A stretch of 64,000 nt of DNA from Acidimicrobiales bacterium (GTDB lineage: Bacteria > Actinomycetota > Acidimicrobiia > Acidimicrobiales > JACCXE01), in assembly GCA_035546775.1 (NCBI GenBank), contig DASZWD010000044.1:1-64000 (forward strand), read 5' to 3'. The notes beneath the pieces are model-generated. The model searched no databases and was not told the DNA's origin. It worked only from the letters and a program-made list of their open reading frames with translations. Shown one piece after another: positions 35,098-44,344 of the stretch. How positions within the stretch are numbered: the stretch's first letter is position 1; each line of letters opens with the position of its first letter. The translations under genes and the position numbers were made by a program.

Positions 35098-37096
35098 CGT
35101 CGTCGACGACTACCACGGCACCAAGGTCCCCGATCCGTACCGGTGGATGGAGGAACGCGACGACAACCCCGAGCTCGACGCGTGGCTGGCGGCGCAGGAC
35201 GCGCTGTGCCAACCGTGGCTGGCCGCCTTGCCGGGACGGGACAAGTGGCGCGCCGCGCAAGCGCGGCTGCTGCCCGGCACGATCGGCCCGCCGGCCGTGC
35301 GCGGCGAGCGGTTGTACTTCAGCCGCCGCGAACCGGGCGAGCAGCACGCCAAGCTGTTCCTGCGCGAACCCGACGGCTCCGAGCGCGTGCTGTTCGATCC
35401 GATGGCCGAGGACGCGTCCGGACTCACCACGCTCGACGTGGTGTCGGTGTCGCCCGACGGCGATCGCATCGTCATCGGCGTCTCGTCGGGCGGCGACGAG
35501 GACACCGCTATTCGCGTGCTCGACGTTGCCACCCTCGCGGTGGTCGACGGACCGATCGAGCGCACGCGTTACACGTCGGTGGCGTGGCTGCCTGACGGCT
35601 CGGGTTTCTTCTACGTGCGACGGCTCACTCCCGAGCCGTTCAACCGTCGCGTGTGGCGCCACGTCGTCGGCGCGTCCGCCGACGACGATCAGCTCGTCTT
35701 CGGTGAAGGACGCGATCCGTCGACCTACTACAGCGTCGACCTGTCGAACGACGGCCGGTGGCTCCTCATCGCGGCGAGCATCGGGACCGAACCCCGCAAC
35801 GATCTCTACATCGCCGACCTCGCCGGCGATGCGTCGGTCAGGCCCGTCGTCGAAGGCGTCGACGCCGAGACCTACGGCAGCGTGATCCTGGGCCGGCTGT
35901 ACCTGCACACCTCTCTCGACGCGCCGAAGAAGCGGATGGTGGTGACCGATCCAACGCGCCCCGGGCCCGAGAACTGGACCGATGTCGTGCCCGAAAGCGA
36001 CGGCGTCCTCGTTACCGCCGAACCGACCGAGGGCGGCATAGTCGTGGCCCGCGAACAGCACGCGGTGACGACGCTGGCCGTGCGCGATCCCGCCACCGGC
36101 GACGAGCGTGCCGTCGCTCTGCCCGGCGCCGGCACCGCGATGGTGATGGCCCAGCGCGATCACAGCGCCAACGCCTGGATCCACTACACCGACTTCGTCA
36201 ACGCCGGCACGGTGTTGCACCTCGCGGTCGACACCGCGACGGCGACGACGTGGGCGACGACGCCCGGCGCATTGCCGCCGTCGTCGGACGTGCTCGTGCG
36301 CCAGCACACCTACCAGTCCCACGACGGCGTCGACGTGCGCATGTTCGTCATCGCCAAGGGCGACGCGTCGGTAGGTCCGCGCCCGACGATCCTCTACGGC
36401 TACGGCGGGTTCAACATTTCACTGTCGCCGGCGTACTCGTCGCTGATCCAGACCTGGGTCGACGCCGGCGGCGTGTACGCGTACGCCAACCTGCGCGGCG
36501 GCTCAGAAGAAGGCGAGGAGTGGCACCGTGCCGGCATGCGCGAGAACAAGCAGAACGTATTCGAGGACTTCATCGCGGCGGCGCGCTACCTGAAGGCCGA
36601 GGGGTGGACGACCACCGGACAACTAGGTATCTACGGCGGCTCGAACGGCGGTCTGCTCGTCGGCGCCACGCTCACGCAGTGGCCCGACGAGATGAGCGCC
36701 GTGATCTGCTCGGCGCCGCTGCTTGACATGCTGCGCTACGAACACTTCGGTCTCGGGATCACCTGGAACGACGAATACGGGACGGCCGACGACCCCGTCG
36801 AGTTCCAATGGCTCTACGGCTTCTCGCCATATCACAAGGTGCGCGCCGGCGTGGCCTACCCGTCCGTGCTGTTCACGTCGTTCGACAACGACTCGCGCAC
36901 CGACGTCATGCACCCGCGCAAGATGTGCGCCGCGCTCCAGTTCGCCACATCATCGGACCCCGACGCCAAGCCGATCCTGTTCCGGCGCGAGGCCGACGTC
37001 GGCCACAGCGTCCGGTCGACCGAGCGCACCCTCGACCTCGGCGCCGACCAGCTCAGCTACTTCGCCCACCAGTTGGGACTAGCCCCGCCCCGCTAA
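35054..37096 (+). CDS. Prolyl oligopeptidase (S9A family)
   Basis: A 680-residue cytosolic serine peptidase that cleaves short peptides after proline (or basic residues in the oligopeptidase B branch). The N-terminal [16 protein letters not shown] segment is a hallmark, followed by a seven-bladed propeller. The hydrolase domain has the nucleophile in [11 protein letters not shown], the acid in DNDSRTD and the histidine in DVGHSV. The start ATG lies 44 nt inside the ABC fusion gene and has TACGAT 6 nt upstream. A long bidirectional hairpin follows the stop. Confidence 0.93.
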   Translation: MPSPKVVYPPARRADVVDDYHGTKVPDPYRWMEERDDNPELDAWLAAQDALCQPWLAALPGRDKWRAAQARLLPGTIGPPAVRGERLYFSRREPGEQHAKLFLREPDGSERVLFDPMAEDASGLTTLDVVSVSPDGDRIVIGVSSGGDEDTAIRVLDVATLAVVDGPIERTRYTSVAWLPDGSGFFYVRRLTPEPFNRRVWRHVVGASADDDQLVFGEGRDPSTYYSVDLSNDGRWLLIAASIGTEPRNDLYIADLAGDASVRPVVEGVDAETYGSVILGRLYLHTSLDAPKKRMVVTDPTRPGPENWTDVVPESDGVLVTAEPTEGGIVVAREQHAVTTLAVRDPATGDERAVALPGAGTAMVMAQRDHSANAWIHYTDFVNAGTVLHLAVDTATATTWATTPGALPPSSDVLVRQHTYQSHDGVDVRMFVIAKGDASVGPRPTILYGYGGFNISLSPAYSSLIQTWVDAGGVYAYANLRGGSEEGEEWHRAGMRENKQNVFEDFIAAARYLKAEGWTTTGQLGIYGGSNGGLLVGATLTQWPDEMSAVICSAPLLDMLRYEHFGLGITWNDEYGTADDPVEFQWLYGFSPYHKVRAGVAYPSVLFTSFDNDSRTDVMHPRKMCAALQFATSSDPDAKPILFRREADVGHSVRSTERTLDLGADQLSYFAHQLGLAPPR

Positions 37097-37104
37097 CCCC
37101 ACGC

Positions 37105-37153
37105 CTTCTGTGAAGGAATTCCCGTGCTCCGCACGGAAATTCCTTCACAGAAG
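37105..37153. terminator. Bidirectional 22-bp hairpin terminator
   Basis: Arms 37105-37126 and 37132-37153 pair over 22 positions with one mismatch around a CTCCG loop. The stem begins with CTTCTGTGAAGGAATT, A/T-rich for this genome. It separates two convergent genes, and the HAD gene's TGA is inside the right arm. It is probably a bidirectional terminator or 3' stabilising stem. Confidence 0.75.
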
Positions 37154-37717
37154 TGCGGCGGCGGTGAGTTCCGTCCGCAGCGAAGCGGCGTCGGTGAAGA
37201 GGATGGCGTTCCAACCGCACTCGCGGGCACCGGCGACGTTGGCGGCGTTGTCGTCGACGAACCACGTGCGCGCCGGCGTGAGGCCGAACTGTTCCGCCGT
37301 GTGTTCGTAGATCTCACGGCTCGGCTTGAGCAGCCCGACGGCGCCCGACACGACCACGCCGTCCAGCTCGGCGAACACCCGCTGCACCTCGGCCGAGCGC
37401 GGGGCGTTCTCCATCGACGAGTTGGTCAGCCCGAACACGCCCACGCCCCGCGCCTTGAGCTCGCGCACGATGGCGAGCACGTCGGCGTCGACCGCGCCCA
37501 GCGTCTCGAGCCAGCGCTCCTGGAAGACGGCGACTTCCTCGGCGTGGTTCGGGTGCGCGGCGGCCCAGCGCGCCGCCACGTCGTCGAAGGGCACGCCGCG
37601 GTCGAGCTCGGCGTTCCAGGCGTGAAAGTCGGCGCCCTCGACGAAGGCCGCGCTGACGACACGAAGCGGGTCCCACTCGATCAGCACATTGCCCAAGTCG
37701 AATACGACGGCGTCCAT
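37145..37717 (-). CDS. HAD-superfamily phosphatase (YihX-like)
   Basis: A 190-residue HAD hydrolase, subclass IA. Motif I is VVFDLGNVLIEWD, the variant found in YihX-type sugar-phosphate phosphatases. Motif II is GLTNSS, the motif III lysine is in GLLKPSREIYE, and motif IV is WFVDDNAANV. It probably dephosphorylates a small sugar phosphate. The start ATG has TAGTGT 8 nt upstream. The stop lies within the shared hairpin. It is divergent from the SRAP gene by 21 nt. Confidence 0.9.
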   Translation of the reverse strand: MDAVVFDLGNVLIEWDPLRVVSAAFVEGADFHAWNAELDRGVPFDDVAARWAAAHPNHAEEVAVFQERWLETLGAVDADVLAIVRELKARGVGVFGLTNSSMENAPRSAEVQRVFAELDGVVVSGAVGLLKPSREIYEHTAEQFGLTPARTWFVDDNAANVAGARECGWNAILFTDAASLRTELTAAALL

Positions 37718-37725
37718 CTCGGTTA

Positions 37726-37731
37726 ACACTA
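37726..37731 (-). promoter_or_regulatory. Putative -10 element (TAGTGT), leaderless
   Basis: TAGTGT lies 8 nt before the HAD gene ATG within the 21-bp divergent gap. Confidence 0.35.
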
Positions 37732-37738
37732 AGGAACC

Positions 37739-38401
37739 ATGTGTGGGCGTTACGTATCGGCGACCGCGGCCTCGAAGCTGGCCGAAGAGTTCCACGTCGA
37801 CGAGGTCGTCGCCGAGGATCTGGGCGAGCGCTACAACGTGGCGCCGACCCTCGACGTGTACACGATCGTCACCACCAAGGAAGGCCAGCGCCGCATGGGC
37901 GCACTGCGGTGGGGACTCGTGCCCGGCTTCGCCAAGGACGAGTCGATCGGCAATCGCATGATCAACCTGCGCGCCGAGACCGTCACGTCGAAGGGCGGGT
38001 TCCGGCGCCTGCTCGACCGGCGGCGCTGCATCGTGCCCGCCGACGGCTTCTACGAATGGCAGAAGCCGGAGAAGCAGCCGTTCTACATCACCTCCGCCGA
38101 CGGCGGCCCGCTCGCCTTCGCCGCGCTGTGGGACGTGTGGAAGCCGAAGGACCTGCGCACCGTCACCTTGATCACCGGTGAACCCAACGACCTCGTCGCC
38201 AAGATCCACGACCGCATGGTGGTGTGCCTCCCCGAAGAGGCGTGGGACCCGTGGCTCGACCCGACCGTCGGCGCCGAAGAAGCGGCGAAGCTGCTCGTGC
38301 CGCTCCCGTCAGAGAAGATGCGCGCCTATCCCGTCACCAAACTCGTGAGCAACGTGAAGAACGAAGGCCCCGAACTCCTCGAGCCCCTCGCCGGCCACTA
38401 G
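37739..38401 (+). CDS. SOS response-associated peptidase (SRAP/YedK, HMCES family)
   Basis: A 220-residue SRAP protein, which forms a thiazolidine crosslink with abasic sites in single-stranded DNA. Catalytic Cys2 follows the initiator Met (MCGRYVS). Other family motifs are RYNVAPT, RWGLVPGFA, NLRAETV, RRCIVPADGFYEW and the active-site histidine in IHDRMVV, where RMP is more usual. An AAGGAA ribosome-binding site precedes the ATG. It is divergent from the HAD gene. Confidence 0.93.
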   Translation: MCGRYVSATAASKLAEEFHVDEVVAEDLGERYNVAPTLDVYTIVTTKEGQRRMGALRWGLVPGFAKDESIGNRMINLRAETVTSKGGFRRLLDRRRCIVPADGFYEWQKPEKQPFYITSADGGPLAFAALWDVWKPKDLRTVTLITGEPNDLVAKIHDRMVVCLPEEAWDPWLDPTVGAEEAAKLLVPLPSEKMRAYPVTKLVSNVKNEGPELLEPLAGH

Positions 38402-38425
38402 CCCCTTACCGATTCGTGGTCGGGG

Positions 38426-39175
38426 TCAGATGGCGGCGGCCGCTTGGAAGCGAGACCACACGTCGGGCTCGCCGAAGACGGCGACGCCCACCTCTTCGGG
38501 GTCGACGCGCCCCCAGATCGTGAGCAGCAGGTCGCTCGCCTCGCCGGTGAGCGCCACGTCGCCCTTGCCGTGTTCGCGGGTGACGGCGGGCGCGTGGTCA
38601 CCGCAGCGCACGAGCCACTCACCTGCAGCGTCGCCGGCGGCGTGGAGGTGGATCGTGAGCTCCCCGATGCGAATCGGTGTGCGCCCGTCGACGCGGGGGA
38701 CGAACAGGTCGAAGTACTCGTCGATGCCGTCGACGGCGATCGCCGGATCGAGCGCCTCGGCGACGCCGGTCGCCGCCATCTCGGCGTCATAGCGGTGGAC
38801 GGCGAGTTCGTGCGCCTGCCGGCGCACCCACGTGCCGATCGTCTGCGGGGCGTTGGGGAAGAACGTCCAGCACGCTTCGTCGTCGGGACGAGCGCGCAGC
38901 GCCGCTTCGAGCGCCGCCGCGCCTTCGGCGAACCAGTCGGCGAACCGCGCGCGATCTTCGGGCGCGCTCGGCCAGCCGCCCGTCGGTTTGCCGCCGCTCT
39001 CGATGCCGGCGGTGATGTAGCGCTGCAGCGTGCCGAGGTGTTCGACGAGCGCGCCGAGATCCCACTCGGGGCAACCGTCGACGGGCTGGGTCAGATCGCC
39101 GCCGGCGCGCACCGCCGCTTCGAACAGTTCGGCGTCGCGGTGCAACGAGTCGAGGAACTGCTCACGGCTAGGCAC
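38426..39175 (-). CDS. Mycothiol-dependent maleylpyruvate isomerase-family protein
   Basis: A 249-residue DinB/MDMPI-fold protein. CPEWDLGALVEHLGTLQRY holds the first metal histidine and VRRQAHELAVHRYDAEM the other two, the usual family pattern. The C-terminal sterol-carrier-like domain contains LTIHLHAAGD and VALTGEASDLLLTIWGR. Members use mycothiol, which supports an actinobacterial host. The GTG start overlaps the hisN stop by 8 nt. The reaction is not determined. Confidence 0.85.
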   Translation of the reverse strand: MPSREQFLDSLHRDAELFEAAVRAGGDLTQPVDGCPEWDLGALVEHLGTLQRYITAGIESGGKPTGGWPSAPEDRARFADWFAEGAAALEAALRARPDDEACWTFFPNAPQTIGTWVRRQAHELAVHRYDAEMAATGVAEALDPAIAVDGIDEYFDLFVPRVDGRTPIRIGELTIHLHAAGDAAGEWLVRCGDHAPAVTREHGKGDVALTGEASDLLLTIWGRVDPEEVGVAVFGEPDVWSRFQAAAAI

Positions 39176-39941
39176 GCAGCGCCTCCACCACCGCATCATG
39201 CAGCACGCCGTTGGTGGCGATGCAGGATCCACCGCCCGGACCGGGGTTGCCGGCGAGATCGCTGAAGCGCCCGCCCGCCGCTTCGACGATGACCGACGAA
39301 GCCGCGAGATCCCACAGCGTCACCTCGGGCTCGACGGCGATGTCGACGGCGCCCTCGGCCACGAGCATGTGCGACCAGAAGTCGCCAAAGCCGCGCGTGC
39401 GCGCGCAGCGCGCCACCAGCGCGTCGAAGGCGTCACCGCGTGCGGGGCCGTGCTGCCGGAACGTGGTGTAGCTGTCCGACGACAGGAACGCCTCCTCGAT
39501 CGTCGCGGTGTCGCTGACGTGGATCGCCTCGCCGTTGCGCCACGCGCCCTCGCCGCGCACGCCCCACCACCGGTAGCCGAGGGCGGGCGCCGACACGACA
39601 CCGACTTCGAGCGCGCCGTCGCATTCGAGCGCGATCAGCGTCGCCCACACCGGCACGCCGCGCACGTAGTTCTTGGTGCCGTCGATCGGGTCGATCACGA
39701 AACGCGTGCCGCCGCTGCTCGCCTCGAGCACGCCGAACTCTTCGCCGATGATGCCGCTGTCGCTGTGCTTCTTCGAGATGAGCTTGCGCAGCTTCTCCTC
39801 GACCTCGCGGTCGGCGACGGACACCGGCGTGTCGTCGGGTTTCGCCTCGACGGGCAGGTCCTTGGCGCGGAACCACTTGGTCGAGATCTTGTCGGCCGCG
39901 TCGGCCAGCGAGAGCACGAAGTCGAGTTCGGAATGGGCCAC
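39168..39941 (-). CDS. hisN: Histidinol-phosphatase / inositol monophosphatase family
   Basis: A 257-residue Mg2+-dependent phosphatase. Metal ligands are in GEEFGV and FVIDPIDGTKNYVRGVPVW, with EVTLWDLAASSVIVEAAGG as the second family signature. The PVWATLIALE stretch resembles actinobacterial HisN more than general inositol monophosphatases, so histidinol-phosphate is the likely substrate. The GTG start has TAGTTT 8 nt upstream, overlapping the dxs stop. Confidence 0.85.
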   Translation of the reverse strand: MAHSELDFVLSLADAADKISTKWFRAKDLPVEAKPDDTPVSVADREVEEKLRKLISKKHSDSGIIGEEFGVLEASSGGTRFVIDPIDGTKNYVRGVPVWATLIALECDGALEVGVVSAPALGYRWWGVRGEGAWRNGEAIHVSDTATIEEAFLSSDSYTTFRQHGPARGDAFDALVARCARTRGFGDFWSHMLVAEGAVDIAVEPEVTLWDLAASSVIVEAAGGRFSDLAGNPGPGGGSCIATNGVLHDAVVEALRA

Positions 39942-39949
39942 GGCCCTGA

Positions 39950-39955
39950 AAACTA
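39950..39955 (-). promoter_or_regulatory. Putative -10 element (TAGTTT), leaderless
   Basis: TAGTTT lies 8 nt before the hisN GTG and overlaps the dxs stop codon. Confidence 0.35.
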
Positions 39956-41830
39956 CGCCAGGCTGGAGGCGTTGAGCGCCGCTCGCACCGTGTCGGCGAC
40001 GCCGGGGCCGTCGAGACCCAGGCGCGACAGGATGGCGTCGGCTTTGGCCTGCGGGATGTACTCGTCGGGCACGCCGAGCGTGATCACCGTCGGTGCGCCG
40101 GCGCCGCCCAGCGCGTCGAGCGCGGTGGCGATCGACGAACCGATGCCGCCGGTGCGGAAACCGTCTTCGACGGTGACGACGACGCTGTGCACGACCGCGT
40201 CGGCGAGCATCGCCGGGTCGAGCGGCTTGACGACGCGGGGGTCCCACACCGTCGCCTCGATGCCGTCTTCGGCGAGGAGGTCGGCGGCGGACAGCGCGGC
40301 GGCGAGCATCTTGCCGACGCCGATGATGGCGACCTGACGCGACTCGCCCGAGCGCCACCGCTTGGCCTCGAGGCCGGAGCCGACGTCGGACGCGTCGACC
40401 TGACGGGCGACGCCCTTGGGGAAGCGGATCACGCACGGGCCGTCGAGTGACAGCGCGGTCTTGAGCATCGTCGGCACTTCCTGCACCGACGACGGGGCGA
40501 ACATCGTCATGCCCGGGATCGTCTGGCACAGCACCATGTCGAGCACGCCGTGGTGCGACGGCCCGTCGTCGCCGGTGATGCCGGCGCGGTCGAGGGCGAA
40601 CACCACCGGCAGGCCGTGCAGGCCGACGTCGAGGTTCGCCTGGTCGAAGGCGCGGCTGAAGAACGTCGAGTACAGCGCGACGACGGGACGCAGCCCGCCC
40701 ATGGCGAGGCCCGCCGCCATCGTCACCGCGTGCTGCTCGGCGATGCCCACGTCGAAGTAGCGATCGGGGAACTGGGCCTGGAACGGCAGCAGACCCGTCG
40801 GGCCCGGCATCGCTGCGGTGATCGCCATCACCTGCGGGTGGTCCTTGGCTTCGGCGACGATCGCGTCGGCGAAAGCCTGCGTGTAGGGATGCAGCGTCGA
40901 CTCGCCCGGCCCCGTCGCGACGTCAAAGGTCGGCGCGTCGTGCAGGCACTTCTCGTCGTCGTCCTCCGCGGGCGGGTAGCCGCGGCCCTTCTGCGTGAGC
41001 ACGTGCACGACGATCGGCCCGTCGAAGTCGGCGGCGTTGTGCAGCGCCTCTTCGAGCAGGGCGACGTCGTGGCCGTCGATGGGGCCGACGTAGCGCACAC
41101 CGAGCGCTTCGAAGAACACGACTGGTTCTGCGACCTCGCGCATCGCGGCGGTGACGCCCTTCCACGCCTTGGCCATGTACTGACCGAACACCGGCAGCTC
41201 GCCCGCCATCTGCTCGCCGAAGCGACGGAGGCTCAGGTACTGCGGGTTGAGACGCAGGCGCGACACGCTCTCGCTCAGCGTCGACACCGTCGGCGCGTAC
41301 GACCGGCCGTTGTCGTTGAGCACGATCACGCACCGGGTGCCGGAGTGGCCGAGGTTGTTGAGCGCCTCATACGCCATGCCGCCCGTCATCGAGCCGTCGC
41401 CGATGATCGAAACGACGCGCCGGTCCGTCGACCCGCTGCGCGCCACCGACGCGGCCAGGCCGTGGGCGTAGCTCAGGATCGTCGACGCGTGACTGTTCTC
41501 GACCCAGTCGTGCTCGGATTCGGCGCGGTTGGGGTAGCCCGACAGCCCGCCCTCCTGGCGCAGGTGTTCGAACATCTTCGCCCGGCCGGTGACGATCTTG
41601 TGCGCGTAGGCCTGGTGGCCGGTGTCCCACAGGATGATGTCGCGGGGTGAGTCGAACACCCGGTGGATGGCAAGGGTCAACTCGACGGCGCCGAGGTTCG
41701 AACCGAGGTGGCCACCGGTGACGGAAACGGCCTCGACGATGAACTGGCGGATCTCGGCGGCGAGGTCGTTCACCTCGGCCAACGACAGCTGCTTCAGGTC
41801 GGCCGGGGAGTTCACGCGCTCGATCAACAT
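39953..41830 (-). CDS. dxs: 1-deoxy-D-xylulose-5-phosphate synthase
   Basis: A 625-residue thiamine-diphosphate enzyme, first step of the MEP isoprenoid pathway (pyruvate plus glyceraldehyde-3-phosphate). N-terminal GGHLGSNLGAVELT and LWDTGHQAYAHKI hold catalytic histidines. The thiamine-diphosphate site is VVSIIGDGSMTGGMAYEALNN region, and the transketolase-like second domain has VGIAEQHAVTMAAGLA, then ALDRAGITGDDGPSHHG. Full length. It lies beside a polyprenyl diphosphate synthase that uses its products. Confidence 0.96.
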   Translation of the reverse strand: MLIERVNSPADLKQLSLAEVNDLAAEIRQFIVEAVSVTGGHLGSNLGAVELTLAIHRVFDSPRDIILWDTGHQAYAHKIVTGRAKMFEHLRQEGGLSGYPNRAESEHDWVENSHASTILSYAHGLAASVARSGSTDRRVVSIIGDGSMTGGMAYEALNNLGHSGTRCVIVLNDNGRSYAPTVSTLSESVSRLRLNPQYLSLRRFGEQMAGELPVFGQYMAKAWKGVTAAMREVAEPVVFFEALGVRYVGPIDGHDVALLEEALHNAADFDGPIVVHVLTQKGRGYPPAEDDDEKCLHDAPTFDVATGPGESTLHPYTQAFADAIVAEAKDHPQVMAITAAMPGPTGLLPFQAQFPDRYFDVGIAEQHAVTMAAGLAMGGLRPVVALYSTFFSRAFDQANLDVGLHGLPVVFALDRAGITGDDGPSHHGVLDMVLCQTIPGMTMFAPSSVQEVPTMLKTALSLDGPCVIRFPKGVARQVDASDVGSGLEAKRWRSGESRQVAIIGVGKMLAAALSAADLLAEDGIEATVWDPRVVKPLDPAMLADAVVHSVVVTVEDGFRTGGIGSSIATALDALGGAGAPTVITLGVPDEYIPQAKADAILSRLGLDGPGVADTVRAALNASSLA

Positions 41831-41839
41831 TGCCCGCTC

Positions 41840-41845
41840 ACGATA
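41840..41845 (-). promoter_or_regulatory. Putative -10 element (TATCGT) of dxs
   Basis: TATCGT lies 9 nt before the dxs ATG, at the long end of the leaderless spacing seen in this window. Confidence 0.3.
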
Positions 41846-41856
41846 CCCCGCACGCC

Positions 41857-42909
41857 CTAAAAGTCCCGCTCAGCGACGAAACGGGCGAGGGCGTCCAACT
41901 CGTCCCGGGCCTCGGGGGTGATCGGGGCGACGGCCAGGGCGGCGAGGGCGGCGTCGACCAGCATCTCGACGCGGCGCTCGGTCTCGGCCCGCGCGCCCGT
42001 GCGTTCGAAGATCTCCTGGAGCGCCGTCACCTCGTCGGGCGACAGGTCGGGCGCGCCGTACCGGCTTGCCAGGAGGGCGGCGTCGTCGTCGGTCGCCGCG
42101 TCGCGGGCCAGGGCGAACATCGTGGTGGGCTTACCCTCCCGGAGGTCCTCGCCAACAGGTTTGCCGGTGAGCGCCGCGTCGCCGAAGGTGCCGAGCAGGT
42201 CGTCGCGCAACTGGAAGGCCTCGCCGAGCGGATCGCCATAGGCGGTGAGGGCCCCGGCGAGGTCGAGTCGTTGGGCCAGCGCCGCGCCGAGGTGCAGCGG
42301 TCGTTCGACGGTGTACTTGCCCGACTTGTAGCGGCAGATGGTGCGGGCGGTGTCGACCGACACGTCGCCCCGCGCCGTGCCGACGAGGTCGAGGTACTGG
42401 CCGACGTTGACCTCGAGACGCAATTCGTTGAACACGTCGATCGCCGCGGGCGGCGCGCCCCGCAGCATCTGGTCGGCGTAGACGAATGCGAGGTCGCCCA
42501 CGAGGATGGCGGCGCCCTCGCCGAAGCGACGCGTCTCGCCGCGCCACGTGCGGTCGCGATGCGCGCCCTCGAACTGCACGTGCACCGTCGCGTTGCCGCG
42601 GCGTCGCTTGGAGTTGTCCATCACGTCGTCGTGGATGAGGGCGAACGTGTGGAGCAGTTCGAGTCCGGCGCCGGCGTCGATGACGGACGGGTCGGCCTCG
42701 TCGCCGCCGGCGCCGACGAAGGCCCACAGGCAAAAGGCGGGACGCAGCCGTTTGCCGCCGGCGAGCACGAACTCGCGCAGCGAGCGGAGCGGTTCGAGCA
42801 GGGCGTCGTCGACGGCAGCCCAGCGTGCGATCTCACCGTCGAGGACTTCCTCGATCCGGGCGTCGACCCGCTTGGCGATCTCGCCCAGGCTCGAGGGCGC
42901 CTCCTGCAT
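41857..42909 (-). CDS. Polyprenyl (geranylgeranyl-type) diphosphate synthase
   Basis: A 350-residue trans-prenyltransferase. The first aspartate-rich motif is LIHDDVMDNSKRRRG and the second is FQLRDDLLGTFGD; GGKRLRPAFC precedes them. It condenses isopentenyl diphosphate with allylic diphosphates; chain length cannot be fixed here. The start is ATG at 42909, with GTG immediately before it. TAAACT lies 6 nt before the ATG. It is divergent from the adenylate cyclase gene. Confidence 0.92.
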   Translation of the reverse strand: MQEAPSSLGEIAKRVDARIEEVLDGEIARWAAVDDALLEPLRSLREFVLAGGKRLRPAFCLWAFVGAGGDEADPSVIDAGAGLELLHTFALIHDDVMDNSKRRRGNATVHVQFEGAHRDRTWRGETRRFGEGAAILVGDLAFVYADQMLRGAPPAAIDVFNELRLEVNVGQYLDLVGTARGDVSVDTARTICRYKSGKYTVERPLHLGAALAQRLDLAGALTAYGDPLGEAFQLRDDLLGTFGDAALTGKPVGEDLREGKPTTMFALARDAATDDDAALLASRYGAPDLSPDEVTALQEIFERTGARAETERRVEMLVDAALAALAVAPITPEARDELDALARFVAERDF

Positions 42910-42915
42910 CACGTC

Positions 42916-42925
42916 AGTTTACGAT
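42916..42925. promoter_or_regulatory. Overlapping divergent -10 elements
   Basis: TAAACT on the minus strand (42916-42921) is 6 nt from the prenyltransferase ATG. TACGAT on the plus strand (42920-42925) is 7 nt from the cyclase GTG. The two hexamers share two base pairs, so both promoters cannot easily be occupied together. Confidence 0.5.
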
Positions 42926-42932
42926 CGACGAC

Positions 42933-43739
42933 GTGGCATCTCCCAAGGCGACTGGTCGCGCCGCGGTTCAGAGCTTCCGGCGCAGCGTGGCCAAGAAGCT
43001 GGTCGAGACGCTGCGCGAGCGCGACCCCGACGTGCTCGACGGGTTGATGGACTCGGGCCTGGTCAGTCGCGACTTCGTCGACGAGCCCGACGCCGGTGCG
43101 CCGTTCCGGACCGCACCACCCCTCGACGTCGTCGAGCGCCTGCTCGAGCGCTCCATCGAGCGCAAGCCGTCGCTGATCGCCGCGCTCGGTCTGAGCACGA
43201 TCCAGTTGCTGTCGAACAAGGGCGAGGAGGAGGAAGGCGCGGCGGGGACGACAACCCGGCTCACCGTGGCCTTCACCGACCTCGAGGGCTTCACCCGCTT
43301 CACCGAACGCAACGGCGACGACGTGGCGAGCCTGCTCATCGTCGAGCACCACCGCACGGTGGGCCCGATCGTGCGCAGTCGCGGCGGCCGGATCGTCAAG
43401 CGCATCGGCGACGGCCTGCTGCTGACGTTCCCTGAACCCGAGGCGGGCGTGCTGGCCTGCCTCGAACTTGTCGCGTCGCCGCCGGCGCCGCTGCGGCTGC
43501 GCGCCGGGTTGCACGTGGGCGACGTCGTCGTCACCCGCGACGACGTGGTCGGACACGTCGTCAACGTCGCCGCGCGCGTCACTGAGTCGGCCAAGGGCGG
43601 CGAAGTGGTCGTGACCGGCGACATCCGCGCCGCCGTGGGCGACGGTTTGCCGCGCGTCGCGTTCGGCCGGGCGCGGCGCAAGTCGTTCAAAGGACTCGTC
43701 GAGCCGATCCCCGTCTGCAAGGTGACGCAGTCGGCATAG
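42933..43739 (+). CDS. Class III adenylate/guanylate cyclase
   Basis: A 268-residue protein. Residues 1-105 are helical with no known domain; residues 110-265 form a CHD cyclase domain. The first metal aspartate is in VAFTDLEGFTRFTER and the second in RIVKRIGDGLLLTFPEP. The transition-state Asn-Arg pair is in [16 protein letters not shown]. It is predicted to make cAMP in the cytosol. The stop codon TAG is part of the -10 box of the glutathione peroxidase gene. Confidence 0.9.
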   Translation: MASPKATGRAAVQSFRRSVAKKLVETLRERDPDVLDGLMDSGLVSRDFVDEPDAGAPFRTAPPLDVVERLLERSIERKPSLIAALGLSTIQLLSNKGEEEEGAAGTTTRLTVAFTDLEGFTRFTERNGDDVASLLIVEHHRTVGPIVRSRGGRIVKRIGDGLLLTFPEPEAGVLACLELVASPPAPLRLRAGLHVGDVVVTRDDVVGHVVNVAARVTESAKGGEVVVTGDIRAAVGDGLPRVAFGRARRKSFKGLVEPIPVCKVTQSA

Positions 43740-43742
43740 AGT
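43737..43742 (+). promoter_or_regulatory. Putative -10 element (TAGAGT), leaderless
   Basis: TAGAGT lies 6 nt before the glutathione peroxidase ATG and includes the TAG stop of the cyclase gene. Confidence 0.4.
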
Positions 43743-43748
43743 CGGCTC

Positions 43749-44234
43749 ATGGCACTTCAGGACATTCCGCTCAAGACGCTGCACGGCGAGGACACGTCGC
43801 TGGCTGATCACGCCGGTAAGGCGCTGCTGATCGTCAACGTCGCCAGCAAGTGCGGCCTCACGCCGCAGTACACCGGCCTTGAGGCGATGCACGAGAAGTA
43901 CAAAGACCGCGGTTTCTCCGTCATCGGCGTGCCGTGCAACCAGTTCGGCGGCCAGGAGCCGGGCTCGGCCGACGAGATCGAGACGTTCTGCTCGACGAGC
44001 TACGGCGTCACCTTCCCGCTGCTGGAGAAGGTCGACGTCAACGGCGAGAACCAGCACCCGCTCTACGCCGAATTGACGCAGGTCGCCGATGCTGAGGGGA
44101 AGGCCGGTGACGTCGTGTGGAATTTCGAGAAGTTCCTCGTCACGCCCGACGGGTCGGTGACGCGCTTCCGCCCGCTGGTCACGCCCGAAGACGACGACCT
44201 CGTGAAGGCCGTCGAAGCGGCGCTGCCCAACTAG
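43749..44234 (+). CDS. Glutathione peroxidase-family thiol peroxidase
   Basis: A 161-residue thioredoxin-fold peroxidase. The peroxidatic cysteine is in NVASKCGLTPQY, the glutamine in CNQFGGQEPG and the tryptophan in VVWNFEKFLV, so the active site is complete. A cysteine in TFCSTSYG may act as resolving residue. Bacterial members usually draw electrons from thioredoxin or mycoredoxin. A strong hairpin follows. Confidence 0.94.
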   Translation: MALQDIPLKTLHGEDTSLADHAGKALLIVNVASKCGLTPQYTGLEAMHEKYKDRGFSVIGVPCNQFGGQEPGSADEIETFCSTSYGVTFPLLEKVDVNGENQHPLYAELTQVADAEGKAGDVVWNFEKFLVTPDGSVTRFRPLVTPEDDDLVKAVEAALPN

Positions 44235-44245
44235 TCCACAGGCGC

Positions 44246-44286
44246 GAAGAAGGGCGCCGGTGGGGGGATACCAGGCGCCCTTCTTC
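44246..44286. terminator. Bidirectional terminator hairpin
   Basis: GAAGAAGGGCGCC (44246-44258) and GGCGCCCTTCTTC (44274-44286) form a perfect 13-bp stem. GGT and ACC extend it by 3 bp past a one-base bulge. The purine/pyrimidine ends give short A and T runs on either strand. It lies between the convergent peroxidase and phasin-like genes. Confidence 0.8.
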
Positions 44287-44344
44287 TGACCTTGGGGGAG
44301 GGGTTGCTTCGTTGCAACCGTCCCCGCGGCGTTCGTATTCCGAA

